Below, in pieces: positions 6,469-16,500 of a stretch of DNA of 20,978 nt. Origin of the DNA: a virus. The translations under genes and the position numbers were made by a program. The notes beneath the pieces are model-generated. The model was not told the origin of the DNA and did no database searches. It was given only the letters and a program-made list of their open reading frames with translations. The first letter of the stretch is position 1. Each line of letters begins with the position of its first letter. The stretch covers positions 1 to 20,978 of IMG/VR virus record IMGVR_UViG_3300010885_032185; one strand, written 5' to 3'.

Positions 6469-8337
6469 ATGTTACAAAATAATAAGGACCAACCAGCAGC
6501 ATCCCAAGAAACTAAATTTAATTTAGATGAGTATCTTAAAGGTTTAGAGAATGTTTTAACAAAACCTTTTGGTGGATTAGAAATTTTTAAAAATACTTTT
6601 AGCACTATGGAGGATACTGCAGTAAAACTTGCAACAAGTTTTGGTGGTACCGCTTCATTTAGTCAAGCTATTAAAGATAGTATGGCTGGTGCTGCATCAA
6701 GCATGGCTGAGATTGGAGGTAGTATGTCGGATATTGAGGACATACAAAGGAATGTAACCAAATCATTACAAACACAAACAATATTAAATGAAGAGTCCTA
6801 TAAAGATTTATTTGCATCTGCTCAGTTAGTGAGTGATGGAACTAAAGGTGGCGCTCAGATGACAGGTGAAATGATTAAAATGTTTACAAATGCGGGTTAT
6901 GGACTTTATAATATAGGTAAAGAAATGACGGGTATTTTAAATACCGCTAGAGAAGTTGGTGTTACGGCTACTGCGGTTTACGAACAACTTGGCGCTAATA
7001 TGAATAAATTAGCTCTTTATAATTTTGAGAATGGAGTGCAGGGAATGGCTAAAATGGCTGCTGAGGCTGCGGGACTCAGAATTGATATGAAGACTACATT
7101 AGGTGTTGCCGACCAATTGTTTAAACCCGAAAAGGCTATTGAGATGGCTGCGGGGTTCCAAAGACTTGGTGTACAGGTAACAAGTTTACTTGACCCATAT
7201 AAGTTAATGGATATGGCAAGAAATGACCCTAAAAAATTACAAGAATCTATTATAGAAGCATCAAAACAATTAACATATTTTGATAAAGAAAGTAAAAGTT
7301 TTAGGATATTACCAGGAGCACAGGGTCAATTAAGAGAAATTGCTGATGTTATGGGTATTACCTCAGATGAGTTGGCGAAGATGGCATTAAATTCTTCTGA
7401 CTTAGATAAAAAATTAAAAGAAATAAAATTTCCATCTGATTTTGCAAGTGATGCTGATAGAAAAATGATTGCCAATATGGCACAAATGAGCGGAGATAGT
7501 TATGTTGTAACTTTCAAAGACGAAAAAGATAAAACAGTAACTAAGAGAGTTACGGAATTATCTGAAAAAGATAGGGCAAGTTTAGTTGAGGCTAATAAAC
7601 CAGCACTTAGTGCTATCGATTTACAAAGAGAAGCTAATGGTTATTTAAGAGGTATGTACAATGCTTTGGCGGCCAGACAAATTGCATTACCCGCTAGAGC
7701 ATCGGCATCTACAAAACTTTCAAATGTCATAAAATCAACTAAAGAAAAAGTAGTCGAACCTTATGCGGAAGGATTAGGGAGTATTATAGGTGTTAATAGA
7801 GAAAAAAGAGATGATAAAACAGGGTTTTTAAGTTCTAAAGACGCTCAAAATAATTTATCAGATATATCTGAAACAATTAAAAGGGCTTTAGAATTTGGAT
7901 TACAAGGTAATACGACGGGACTAAATACTCAGTTATCAAAATTAACAGACGCCGGTACTGACGCAACAACAAAAGGTCTTACTTTATTAACTAATGCTCT
8001 TAGTAATTTGCGTAAAGTATCTACACAATCTGTAACACCAAATCAAACTCAACAATCATCGGTGTCACCTAATCAACAACCAGTGGTTTCATCAATCTCT
8101 CCCGTAATTGGTTCTGGTATTACACCTGCAAGTCAAAGGGCGGTAATTACATCAACACAATCACAAAAAGCGGTTATTAATAATAGTACACCAATAACTA
8201 TTAATTATAATGACCATTCGCACAATACAGTAATGGATAACTCTAAAATTTTAGACCTTAAAAAGGCGGAAATACAAAACGCAATATATGAGGCCGTTAA
8301 GAAAGTTGAGCAAGAACAAAAAGACAGAAAACATTAA
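6469..8337 (+). CDS. Tail tape-measure protein (T4 gp29-like position)
   Basis: Sets tail length and lies in the tube lumen before injection. Seen: a long, mostly helical protein rich in Ala, Lys, Met and Gly. A helical segment with repeated small residues spans about 50-250 (e.g. SMAGAASSMAEIGGSMSDI, GMAKMAAEAAG). A Ser/Thr/Gln/Pro-rich, low-complexity stretch at about 518-575 precedes a final charged helix (KAEIQNAIYEAVKKVEQEQ). At 622 residues it is close to T4 gp29 (590). At about 0.15 nm per helical residue it would predict a tube of roughly 90-95 nm. No enzymatic motif (lysozyme, peptidase) was seen. Its position directly after the chaperone pair and before baseplate genes is the strongest argument. 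ATG at 6469, no Shine-Dalgarno. An alternative would be another coiled-coil structural protein. Confidence 0.75.
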   Translation: MLQNNKDQPAASQETKFNLDEYLKGLENVLTKPFGGLEIFKNTFSTMEDTAVKLATSFGGTASFSQAIKDSMAGAASSMAEIGGSMSDIEDIQRNVTKSLQTQTILNEESYKDLFASAQLVSDGTKGGAQMTGEMIKMFTNAGYGLYNIGKEMTGILNTAREVGVTATAVYEQLGANMNKLALYNFENGVQGMAKMAAEAAGLRIDMKTTLGVADQLFKPEKAIEMAAGFQRLGVQVTSLLDPYKLMDMARNDPKKLQESIIEASKQLTYFDKESKSFRILPGAQGQLREIADVMGITSDELAKMALNSSDLDKKLKEIKFPSDFASDADRKMIANMAQMSGDSYVVTFKDEKDKTVTKRVTELSEKDRASLVEANKPALSAIDLQREANGYLRGMYNALAARQIALPARASASTKLSNVIKSTKEKVVEPYAEGLGSIIGVNREKRDDKTGFLSSKDAQNNLSDISETIKRALEFGLQGNTTGLNTQLSKLTDAGTDATTKGLTLLTNALSNLRKVSTQSVTPNQTQQSSVSPNQQPVVSSISPVIGSGITPASQRAVITSTQSQKAVINNSTPITINYNDHSHNTVMDNSKILDLKKAEIQNAIYEAVKKVEQEQKDRKH

Positions 8338-8357
8338 TAAAAAAAACAAATAAGAGC

Positions 8358-8371
8358 TATTTATAATAAAA
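8358..8371 (+). promoter_or_regulatory. Candidate promoter/leader motif TATTTATAATAAAA upstream of the 1631-residue baseplate gene
   Basis: Exact 14-base match to the copy at 19937-19950, both in short intergenic gaps about 20 bases before an ATG (here 8380). It contains TATAAT. Related copies lie at 4933 and 6451. No consistent upstream -35 box accompanies it, as would be the case for a phage late promoter read by a dedicated factor. The function is inferred from recurrence and position. Confidence 0.4.
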
Positions 8372-8379
8372 CATAATAA

Positions 8380-11300
8380 ATGCCGAGTTATTTAACGTTT
8401 GCTTCTACACAACAATATAGGGATGCTTTATTGGCTAGAAATTTATCACCCTACACTGTACCTGGCGTTTATGCACCACCATCAGTATCTACGATAGTTC
8501 ATGATACGGTACAAACAGTCTCATCTGTAATTGACTCTCCTGATACACTAATATCTAATGACCCATTTGCTGATTTATTATATCCTTTAAATTTATACGG
8601 ACCATCCAATGGGTATGATAAAAACATAGGTATTAGATGGTTGACTAATACAAGGTCTAATGCTGGTCCATACAACTATTTTAGTGCTAATTTACCACAA
8701 AGAAGTTTACCAATTGAGATGGAGATACCTACTTTAAACAAGTATGCACCTCAAAATGTTATACAATTAATATCAATTAATAATATACAATCGGTACCCA
8801 CGTTTAAACAATATGCCGACCCACTTAATTTTATACCATCAACATATACACCGTATCAAATATTATTACAAGATAATCCAACAGGCGATAATGGAAGTTT
8901 AACTCAAGATTCTTATATAGCACAATTAGGTGCAAAAAAATTAAGAAAAGAATTTCAGGACAGAATAGGTAGAGAATTAATTAGAAATACCATTGGTAGG
9001 GTTAATTTACCTAACGCCATTTCTGACCCTGTACAGGCAATACAATTACTACAAGGAAAAATACCTTTAATTGAGAGAGATTGGGTAATTACAAGACCTC
9101 AAAATATTGTATTAAAAGCCACCGATTTTGCGGCAAGATTAGCGGGATTTAATTACCCTGGTTCAGAAATACCTGGAGATTATTTTCAAACTGATGAACA
9201 AAATTTAAATTTGTTTGGACAAATTGCTAGTGCATTTGATGGAGGTAAAGACCCAAGAGGTGGATTTTTAGGAAAGACAATGGGGAGATTTTTATCTCAA
9301 CCATCACCATCACAACTTTTTTTAAACAATACTGGAGGTGGTCAAAAGTCACAATTATATTATAATTTAGGTTTTAATAGATATTCTCCCGAATATAATA
9401 AATCATTAGTTGGTGAAGCGGTTAATTTGGCGAGAAGTGCTATTAACAGTCTTTTAGATTTACCAACAAAGGGAGGATATTATGTTGGTAGTAAACAATT
9501 AAATCCGAGTAGACTTGACTCTCCGGCAGGAGAAGTACCTTTAAATCCTTTTGGACAAGAAACCAATAGTCCTGTATATGGACCTGATAAGTTATCAAAA
9601 GAGTATGAAGGTGGTGCGATACAAAATAAATTCCAAATTGGTTTTGATGGTAAATCATATTCAGATGGAGGAGGAATTTCAGGAGGGTTAATTTGGACAT
9701 CCCCTAAATATAATAATGCGGGATATAAAGCTAAAATTGGAGGAGACCAAGGACCTACTGATAGTGAGTACAATCAAGTTAAATCACAAACGGAGAGTTA
9801 TTTGAGTCAAGGATTTGATTTCAAACAAAGCTCCATAATGGATAATACTCAGAGAATTATTGATTCTACTCCTGAAGGAGGTAAGAGATTATCTCATGTG
9901 GGAAATGCAATTAATCAATTAAGTAAAGTTTTTAATGATGGGTATAAAGAAATAACCAAAGGTTCACAAGTATTATCTTTTACTAATCCAAGTAAGGGTT
10001 CTTATACTACTGATAATGTATATTGTAGAGTATTTACCAAAGATACTCCGTATTATACATTTGCTGATTTACAAAAAACAGAAGGTAATATTAGGAAGTT
10101 CACATATTCTATTTTAGACAATACATACAATCTTAATATTTCACCAACAAAAAATCCTGGTTCTACAAACATAGTTAACGGTCAAGTTAAAAAATATATG
10201 TTCTCAATTGAGAATTTAGCATGGAGAACTTCAAACAGAGAAGGTCTAACAGTTAATGATTTACCTGAGTGTGAAAGAGGACCAAACGGGGGTAGAGTTA
10301 TGTGGTTTCCACCATATGATATTTCATTTAATGAGACAGTGACTCCAAGTTTTTCGGAAAACAATTTCCTTGGAAGACCTGAACCAATATATACGTATTC
10401 TAATACTAAAAGAACAGGAAGTTTAAGTTGGAAGATAATTGTTGACCATCCATCGATATTAAATGTTATTGCTCAAAAAGAGTTAAAAAATGAGTCGAGT
10501 ACTAAAAGAATAAACGATATTGTTGATTCTTTTTTTGCTGGATGTTTAAAATATGATATTTACGAATTGGCTAAAAGATGGAATACCATACCTACAGACC
10601 AATTGTTCATCATGCAACAAACTATAACAAACCCAAGGGTAACTACAGAACAAATAGTACAAGTCGCTACAGAAATAACTAAAACAGAAGAGGTTAAAGT
10701 GACTAATGTGCAAGTACCTGATTTAAAACAATATCAAGGGTATGCTTTTTATTTTGATAACGATATTCCAACACCACATACAGGTTCTATTGCTGATACT
10801 GATTATCTTACGACCTATACTACATATTTACAACAAAAATCAACATATGCCACAAGAGCGGGAACACACTCAGAAGAGGTTAATGTTTTTTTTGAAGAAG
10901 TTATAAAATTTAACTTCGAAAAAATAAAATTAGAATTAATACCTAAAATACAAGATTATTTTAAAAACTTCCAAGCGTCTGAAGGAAGTACTACAAAACC
11001 AAGTGTTACTATAACATTAAAAGGTAGTGCGTCTGCACCTAATACAAGGACCTATAATGTTAAATTATCTCAAAGAAGAATAGATTCTATTCAGAAATAC
11101 CTTAAACAAACGGCATTAAAAGAATATTTTGATAATGGAAGTTTAAAAATTGCGGGAATTACTGCGGAAGGTGAAGATGCAACAGTAACACCAATTAGTT
11201 CTAAAAAAACTATGAATACTGAAACATGTACTGATGAAGATAAAAAAAATCAAACAGAATATGAAAGATTATATTCTCCTAAAGCGATGGCATGTAGAAG

Positions 11301-13275
11301 AGCTGCAATTGATAGTATTGTGTTTACAGAACCAGAACCAAAGAAAACAGTAACTACAAAGTCGACCGAAACACAACCCGGAGACAAAACACCTGCTGGA
11401 TATACATCGGCAAAACCATCACCACCAACAATAACTACTACACAAAAAATTAGAGATGGAATAAGTAAAAAAATATTAAGATATTTGTTATCTGAGTGTG
11501 ATTATTTTGAGGTTATTAAGGAAACCAATCCAATGTTTTACGACTCAATGAGGGAAAAAATAAGATATTTTAATCCCGCTTTCCACTCAATGACACCTGA
11601 AGGTTTAAATTCTAGGTTAACGTTTTTACAACAATGTATGAGACCTGGTGATACAATACCTATTATTGGAACTGATGGAAAACCTAAATATACAAGTTCA
11701 GTAAATACAAATTTTGGGGCACCACCGGTATTAATTCTTAGAGTCGGTGATTTTTACAATTCTAAAATAATACCAACATCACTACAAATACAATACGACC
11801 CATTAGTTTTAGATATGAACCCTGAAGGTATTGGTGTACAACCTATGATTGCTAAGGTCACTATGGGTTTTAATTTTGTTGGAGGTGAGGGATTAAAGGC
11901 ACCTATTGATAAATTACAGAATGCTTTATCATTTAACTTTTATGCTAATACTGAAATGTATGATGAAAGGGCGGATGCGACTGATGATTCTTATAAAAAA
12001 ATAGATGAGGCATTAGTTAAAGCTATTTTAGATAATTCACCTGTTGTTGGTATTAATGATACTAATAATAATATAAAAAATGAAGGTGGTAATACAATTG
12101 GGGTTATTGATAATAAAATAGTAGATACTAGTGGTAACACAAGTGGAACTACAAGTTACCAAAAAGTTATGGATGGATTTTTTGATAATGCGCAAAAATA
12201 TATGGATACTGTGTTAGGTAAAACAAAACAAATTACGAATGATTTTAATTTACCTTTGGCTCAATTATTTACGACTGAAGTTAATTATAGTTCAGGTAAG
12301 GCGATTGAGTTTGGTTCACCAACACCAATAGACCTTAAAATTTATGGTAAACCTGAGAACGTAGAACAAAGAGTTAAATCACTTTATGATAAAGTTGTTA
12401 GTGATATTAATGGAGTTAATAGTAGTACTTCTATAGGATTTAAATTTATTAATAAGTTATATGAATTAGACTTTAGTGATAAAAAGATAATTAAGATAGT
12501 TAAGCAAAATCTAATAAAGGCTTTAGATACCGCTCAAAAAGATATTATAACGGCATTAAGTCAAACAAATCAAACAACAACAGATATCCAACAATCATTA
12601 GTTAGATTAATGAGTAAGATTGATTTTGTTGCAACTAATAGCGATGGTTATATTAAATCTGACCAAACAACAAAAATTTATAATATAACCGCCACTACTG
12701 AAGTACAATCAGGGGGCGGTGATACATATAACGAATTGGTTAATGACTACAGTTCTGGTGTAACTCAATTATATTCTTTTTATAATGAGTTAAAGAATCA
12801 AAAATTAGTAGAATATAAATTTGACAGTGATAATATACAAACATTAAGTGGGTATTTTACAAAAGATACAAATCCTGAAAAAAGATTTTATACTTTAATG
12901 GGTAGGGTAATAATAAATAGTAATTATTATACAACATTTAGAGATAGTGTTATTACAGATAATATTGCGAACGAAAAGGGTAACGATAGAAGAACATTAA
13001 TAACTGTTTTTAATGATGAGTTTCAGTTTAATAGAAAAATTGTTTATACTGAAGAACACGATGATGAAGTTAAATATTTGGATAAATTAATTAGTGATAA
13101 GTTTGTGACTTACTCTAAAAGTTTTACACAACTTACAGGAAAAACAAGGAAATTTACTTTTTCGGATTATACTTCAGGAACCACAGTACAAAGTACTAGA
13201 CTACAAAATATATATAAAGACGGTAATTCTAATCCTGATAAAATAACCTTTAACGGTAAAAATAAATTTAACTAA
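8380..13275 (+). CDS. Giant baseplate/tail-tube-cap-like protein with an inserted OmpA-like domain
   Basis: Predicted structural protein at the tube-baseplate junction, 1631 residues. Seen: residues about 630-706 (WFPPYDISFNETV, FLGRPEPIYTYSNTKRTGSLSWKI) and about 1112-1194 (APPVLILRVGDFY, IIPTSLQIQYDPL, IAKVTMGFNFVGG) look like the two halves of a tube-like beta domain of the T4 gp48/gp54 kind. Between them, about 788-960, is an OmpA/MotB-like region: YFDNDIP (about 791-797), G882 to N893 with exact family spacing, LSQRR with R900, and a closing ITAEGEDATVTPI. The peptidoglycan-binding Asp position is Ser (S885). Residues 1-600 are Gly/Asn/Tyr-rich without a recognised domain, and 1200-1631 are largely helical and Asn/Thr-rich. 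The stop overlaps the next start (TAATG). The domain calls are pattern-based; the exact T4 counterpart is uncertain. Confidence 0.65.
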   Translation: MPSYLTFASTQQYRDALLARNLSPYTVPGVYAPPSVSTIVHDTVQTVSSVIDSPDTLISNDPFADLLYPLNLYGPSNGYDKNIGIRWLTNTRSNAGPYNYFSANLPQRSLPIEMEIPTLNKYAPQNVIQLISINNIQSVPTFKQYADPLNFIPSTYTPYQILLQDNPTGDNGSLTQDSYIAQLGAKKLRKEFQDRIGRELIRNTIGRVNLPNAISDPVQAIQLLQGKIPLIERDWVITRPQNIVLKATDFAARLAGFNYPGSEIPGDYFQTDEQNLNLFGQIASAFDGGKDPRGGFLGKTMGRFLSQPSPSQLFLNNTGGGQKSQLYYNLGFNRYSPEYNKSLVGEAVNLARSAINSLLDLPTKGGYYVGSKQLNPSRLDSPAGEVPLNPFGQETNSPVYGPDKLSKEYEGGAIQNKFQIGFDGKSYSDGGGISGGLIWTSPKYNNAGYKAKIGGDQGPTDSEYNQVKSQTESYLSQGFDFKQSSIMDNTQRIIDSTPEGGKRLSHVGNAINQLSKVFNDGYKEITKGSQVLSFTNPSKGSYTTDNVYCRVFTKDTPYYTFADLQKTEGNIRKFTYSILDNTYNLNISPTKNPGSTNIVNGQVKKYMFSIENLAWRTSNREGLTVNDLPECERGPNGGRVMWFPPYDISFNETVTPSFSENNFLGRPEPIYTYSNTKRTGSLSWKIIVDHPSILNVIAQKELKNESSTKRINDIVDSFFAGCLKYDIYELAKRWNTIPTDQLFIMQQTITNPRVTTEQIVQVATEITKTEEVKVTNVQVPDLKQYQGYAFYFDNDIPTPHTGSIADTDYLTTYTTYLQQKSTYATRAGTHSEEVNVFFEEVIKFNFEKIKLELIPKIQDYFKNFQASEGSTTKPSVTITLKGSASAPNTRTYNVKLSQRRIDSIQKYLKQTALKEYFDNGSLKIAGITAEGEDATVTPISSKKTMNTETCTDEDKKNQTEYERLYSPKAMACRRAAIDSIVFTEPEPKKTVTTKSTETQPGDKTPAGYTSAKPSPPTITTTQKIRDGISKKILRYLLSECDYFEVIKETNPMFYDSMREKIRYFNPAFHSMTPEGLNSRLTFLQQCMRPGDTIPIIGTDGKPKYTSSVNTNFGAPPVLILRVGDFYNSKIIPTSLQIQYDPLVLDMNPEGIGVQPMIAKVTMGFNFVGGEGLKAPIDKLQNALSFNFYANTEMYDERADATDDSYKKIDEALVKAILDNSPVVGINDTNNNIKNEGGNTIGVIDNKIVDTSGNTSGTTSYQKVMDGFFDNAQKYMDTVLGKTKQITNDFNLPLAQLFTTEVNYSSGKAIEFGSPTPIDLKIYGKPENVEQRVKSLYDKVVSDINGVNSSTSIGFKFINKLYELDFSDKKIIKIVKQNLIKALDTAQKDIITALSQTNQTTTDIQQSLVRLMSKIDFVATNSDGYIKSDQTTKIYNITATTEVQSGGGDTYNELVNDYSSGVTQLYSFYNELKNQKLVEYKFDSDNIQTLSGYFTKDTNPEKRFYTLMGRVIINSNYYTTFRDSVITDNIANEKGNDRRTLITVFNDEFQFNRKIVYTEEHDDEVKYLDKLISDKFVTYSKSFTQLTGKTRKFTFSDYTSGTTVQSTRLQNIYKDGNSNPDKITFNGKNKFN

Positions 13276-13598
13276 TGTCTGATTTATATTTTAATAGGTA
13301 TTATAATTTTTTAATAAATGGTGAACAAACTGTTGTACCATTTGTTAAATTGCAATCAAAGGCCTCCGACAAAAGATATTTTTATAAATTGGGTGTTAGT
13401 AGGCTTGATAAAATTAGTCAGGAATATTATGGTACACCATTTTTTGGTTGGTTAATTTTAACTGCTAATCCTGAATATGGAGGATTAGAATGGAATATAC
13501 CGAATGGTGCATTATTAACTATACCCTTTCCCTTGGTTGCTTCAGTACAAGACTACGAAGCGGGATTAAACAATTATTTTTTCTATTATGGTAGATAA
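13275..13598 (+). CDS. Baseplate wedge protein, gp53-like with LysM-type fold
   Basis: Small baseplate component of 107 residues. Seen: residues about 36-84 hold a LysM-like pattern, YKLGVSRLDKISQEYYGTPFFGWLILTANP followed by WNIPNGALLTIP, which is the hallmark of T4 gp53-type wedge proteins (start at low-complexity tyrosines, 'YYGtp.fgWlIl..N', then 'iP.G..L.IP'). T4 gp53 is longer (196), so this is a compact version. In T4-like baseplates the gp53 protein clamps neighbouring wedges. The start overlaps the previous stop by one base (TAATG at 13273-13277), and its end overlaps the next gene by 11 bases, so translational coupling is likely and explains the lack of a ribosome binding site. A generic LysM tail protein of the XkdP kind is the alternative. 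Confidence 0.82.
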   Translation: MSDLYFNRYYNFLINGEQTVVPFVKLQSKASDKRYFYKLGVSRLDKISQEYYGTPFFGWLILTANPEYGGLEWNIPNGALLTIPFPLVASVQDYEAGLNNYFFYYGR

Positions 13599-16500
13599 CG
13601 ATGAGAATATATTAGTCGAATTTGACTATCAAAACGTTGTTTTAGTTGACCCAAATAAAGTTGTGGATAGTCAGGGTGTTGTAAAAGAAAGATTACTACA
13701 CCATGAGAATTTAGTGTATTATGCTAATTTGGAGGCGATTGCGTTACCAAGAACAAGATTTGCGGTTGGAGTAAATGGTAATTATGAAGCGGAAACCGTT
13801 TCTATTGCTCAGTTAAACTTCATGCAACCTGGCGGAAAAACATTTTTAACAGATGAGTATTTGGACGAAATAACAGGGTTAAATACTATAAATGGGAAAG
13901 GTGTTAATCAAATTGTTGAGCAAAAAAACTCAATAACTAAAAATGATAAAACAACTGAGTCTTATATATCTCAAACAGTAAAAAATAACGTAGACACTCA
14001 ATTATTAGGGATTACTCAAATCTCAATAAATTCTAATTTAAGTTTTTTACCCGAGGTTATTGTTGAGATGGAGGATATAAGAGGTAGAGCATTATTTGAG
14101 AAGGGTGAGAATTCCCCATATGCGGTATTTTTTAATTATCCATATCCTTTATTTTATTTAACGGTTAAGGGGTATTTGGGTAAAGCGGTGAAATATCAAT
14201 TGGCCTTACAAACATTTAATGCTCGATTTGATACCACAAGTGGTAATTTTAAGATTACCGTTAAGTTTATGGCTTACAAATATAATGTCTTAACTAATGT
14301 GTTGGTGAAATATCTATATTCATTACCTTTCATGTACGAAACAAAATATAAGGTAACAAATACAAATACTCCTAGCAATCAATCTTCACAAAATACGGTT
14401 GGAAATACAAATGGAAGTGTTGTTGAGTATAATGTTTCTAAAGGTAGACAAAAGATTAATGAAGTTTATTCGGAATATAAATCAAAAGGTTTAATAGACC
14501 AAAACTTTCCTGAGATAACCATACAGGATTTAGTGGCAAGGCTCACTAATTTAGAAAAAGACATCTCAAATACTTTTACACAAGCGGACATGACACCAAT
14601 AACAGACGGTGATAACTATCGAGGGTTATTAAATGATTATGAAAAAGATGTATTTTATAATGTAGGAGGAGAGTCATGGTTTTCAAAATATTTGGACGAT
14701 AAAAATTTCATAATCCAAAAAAATACAGGAATTAAATTTTATACTTTCAAAAAAGAAATTATTGATGGTGGTGATAGAGATGCTGCAAAATCAGAATTGG
14801 CAAGTAAATTAAACGAGTATAATACAAAATTAAATAATAATAAAACTTTTGGTAAAAACGGAAGTTATAAAATACAAGGAAAAGGTAATACATCATCTAT
14901 TGATGTGGAAATAATAGAGAAGGATTTTATACAAAATATCACATTTAACGATATTGATGTAAAAGAAACATTTTACTTAAGATATGGCAAACAACCAACT
15001 TCAGATGAGATTGATAATTTTACTTTAACATCAAAAACATATTTTAGTTCTACAATAATTAATAATAATAACGATGCGGTATATACATGGTATTTTTTTG
15101 AAGGCAAAAATTCTTTCATAGAAAAAGTAGATAATACACAAAATATATTAAACTCTAAACTAACTGAAATTGAGAATGTTTTAAGTGAAATCTTATCAAG
15201 TAGACTTGAAGATAGTAAATATTTAGGTTTTAAACCATTATTAAAAAATGTTATTGCCGTAATACTAGCAAGTACTGAAGGATTTTTAAGATTAATGTGT
15301 GATGTACATGAATTAGCTTGGGCACAAAGAGAAGAAAAATATAGAGTTGCTGCGGTATTAGGTGACGATAAAAAATTATCAGTTGACTCAAAAGAATCGG
15401 TTACTAAAAGTGATGGTAATTTAGTTCCTATCTATCCTTGGCCTCAATTTTTTAATGAAACGAATGATGAGAAGGGAGAAAAATATGAATTAGCGTACCC
15501 GGGGGACCCAAAATTTATTTCAAAAACAAAGGCGTTTCGATATGATATTTGGCCCGAAGTACAGTTTGTGGAGGAGTTTATTAAAGGTAGAGTTAAAACT
15601 AAAAATTATACTGGTACAACGTCTGACGCAACAACTAACGCAGCCCAAGTTATAAATAAAATATCATTGGCGGCTTTAGACTTCCCAACGAGTAACGGGA
15701 TTTTTTCAAATAAATCTGAAGTTAAATTTTTTAATGAAATATGGGAAAGGGTTTTCTTGTATTCAAATTACCAAAGATTTATGAGAGATGGTACTGAAAA
15801 TATGATATCCAATTTAATTGCGGAGTCTGAATTTGTTAATATTAAAAATGCTTTATCAAATGATTCACCATATTTAATTTTTAAATTAAAACAATATGAT
15901 TTTAATTCTGTCAATTTTGAACCATTTTTGGCTAGCATCTCTAATGGTGGTGTTGGAGAAAGTTGGCAGAAACACATTAGAGATATTTTTGTTACTAATT
16001 ATATACAACAAGAGGTAGATAATAATTTTACGGTTATTGATAGTATTGTTGCAACACCAAATTATAATATAGTAAACCCAAGACCTCAACAATTAAATAA
16101 TCTTATGAATTATTTAACAACACAAAAAAGTAATACTACCGATATAACTGATACAATACCTTTTACTGGTATAACCGATTGGTTCAGAACCAATTTGGCT
16201 GACGGTAAAAACTCATCAAGTACAGATATGTATAACACGACAAAATCTTTGTTAGTTAATGAGGACAAAAAAATGATTGCAAATTTTGCACCACAAACAA
16301 GTTTAAAAGAGACAAGACCAATAACTAATTTTAATTTTTACAATATAACAAAACCTGAACCAAGTCAAACTTTATTAAAAAGTTTTTATGATAATAGAAC
16401 AACTGAGGCTGGATTAACAAATCAGTTACCAACTGAGGGAAGTGTTTATTATAAGAACTATAGTGGGAATGTTAGTAGTGTACAAACAACATCTTTACTT

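Noticed and set aside
9443-9773. Two overlapping minus-strand open frames under the 1631-residue gene
   Set aside because: They overlap each other and a long continuous + strand frame; the sequences show no domain and reflect low stop density over a Gly/Asn-rich stretch.
10741-11260. Reading the OmpA-like segment as a sign that the 1631-residue protein is a bacterial outer-membrane protein
   Set aside because: No signal peptide or beta-barrel is present, and the gene is embedded between tape measure and gp53-like genes; a phage structural role fits better.
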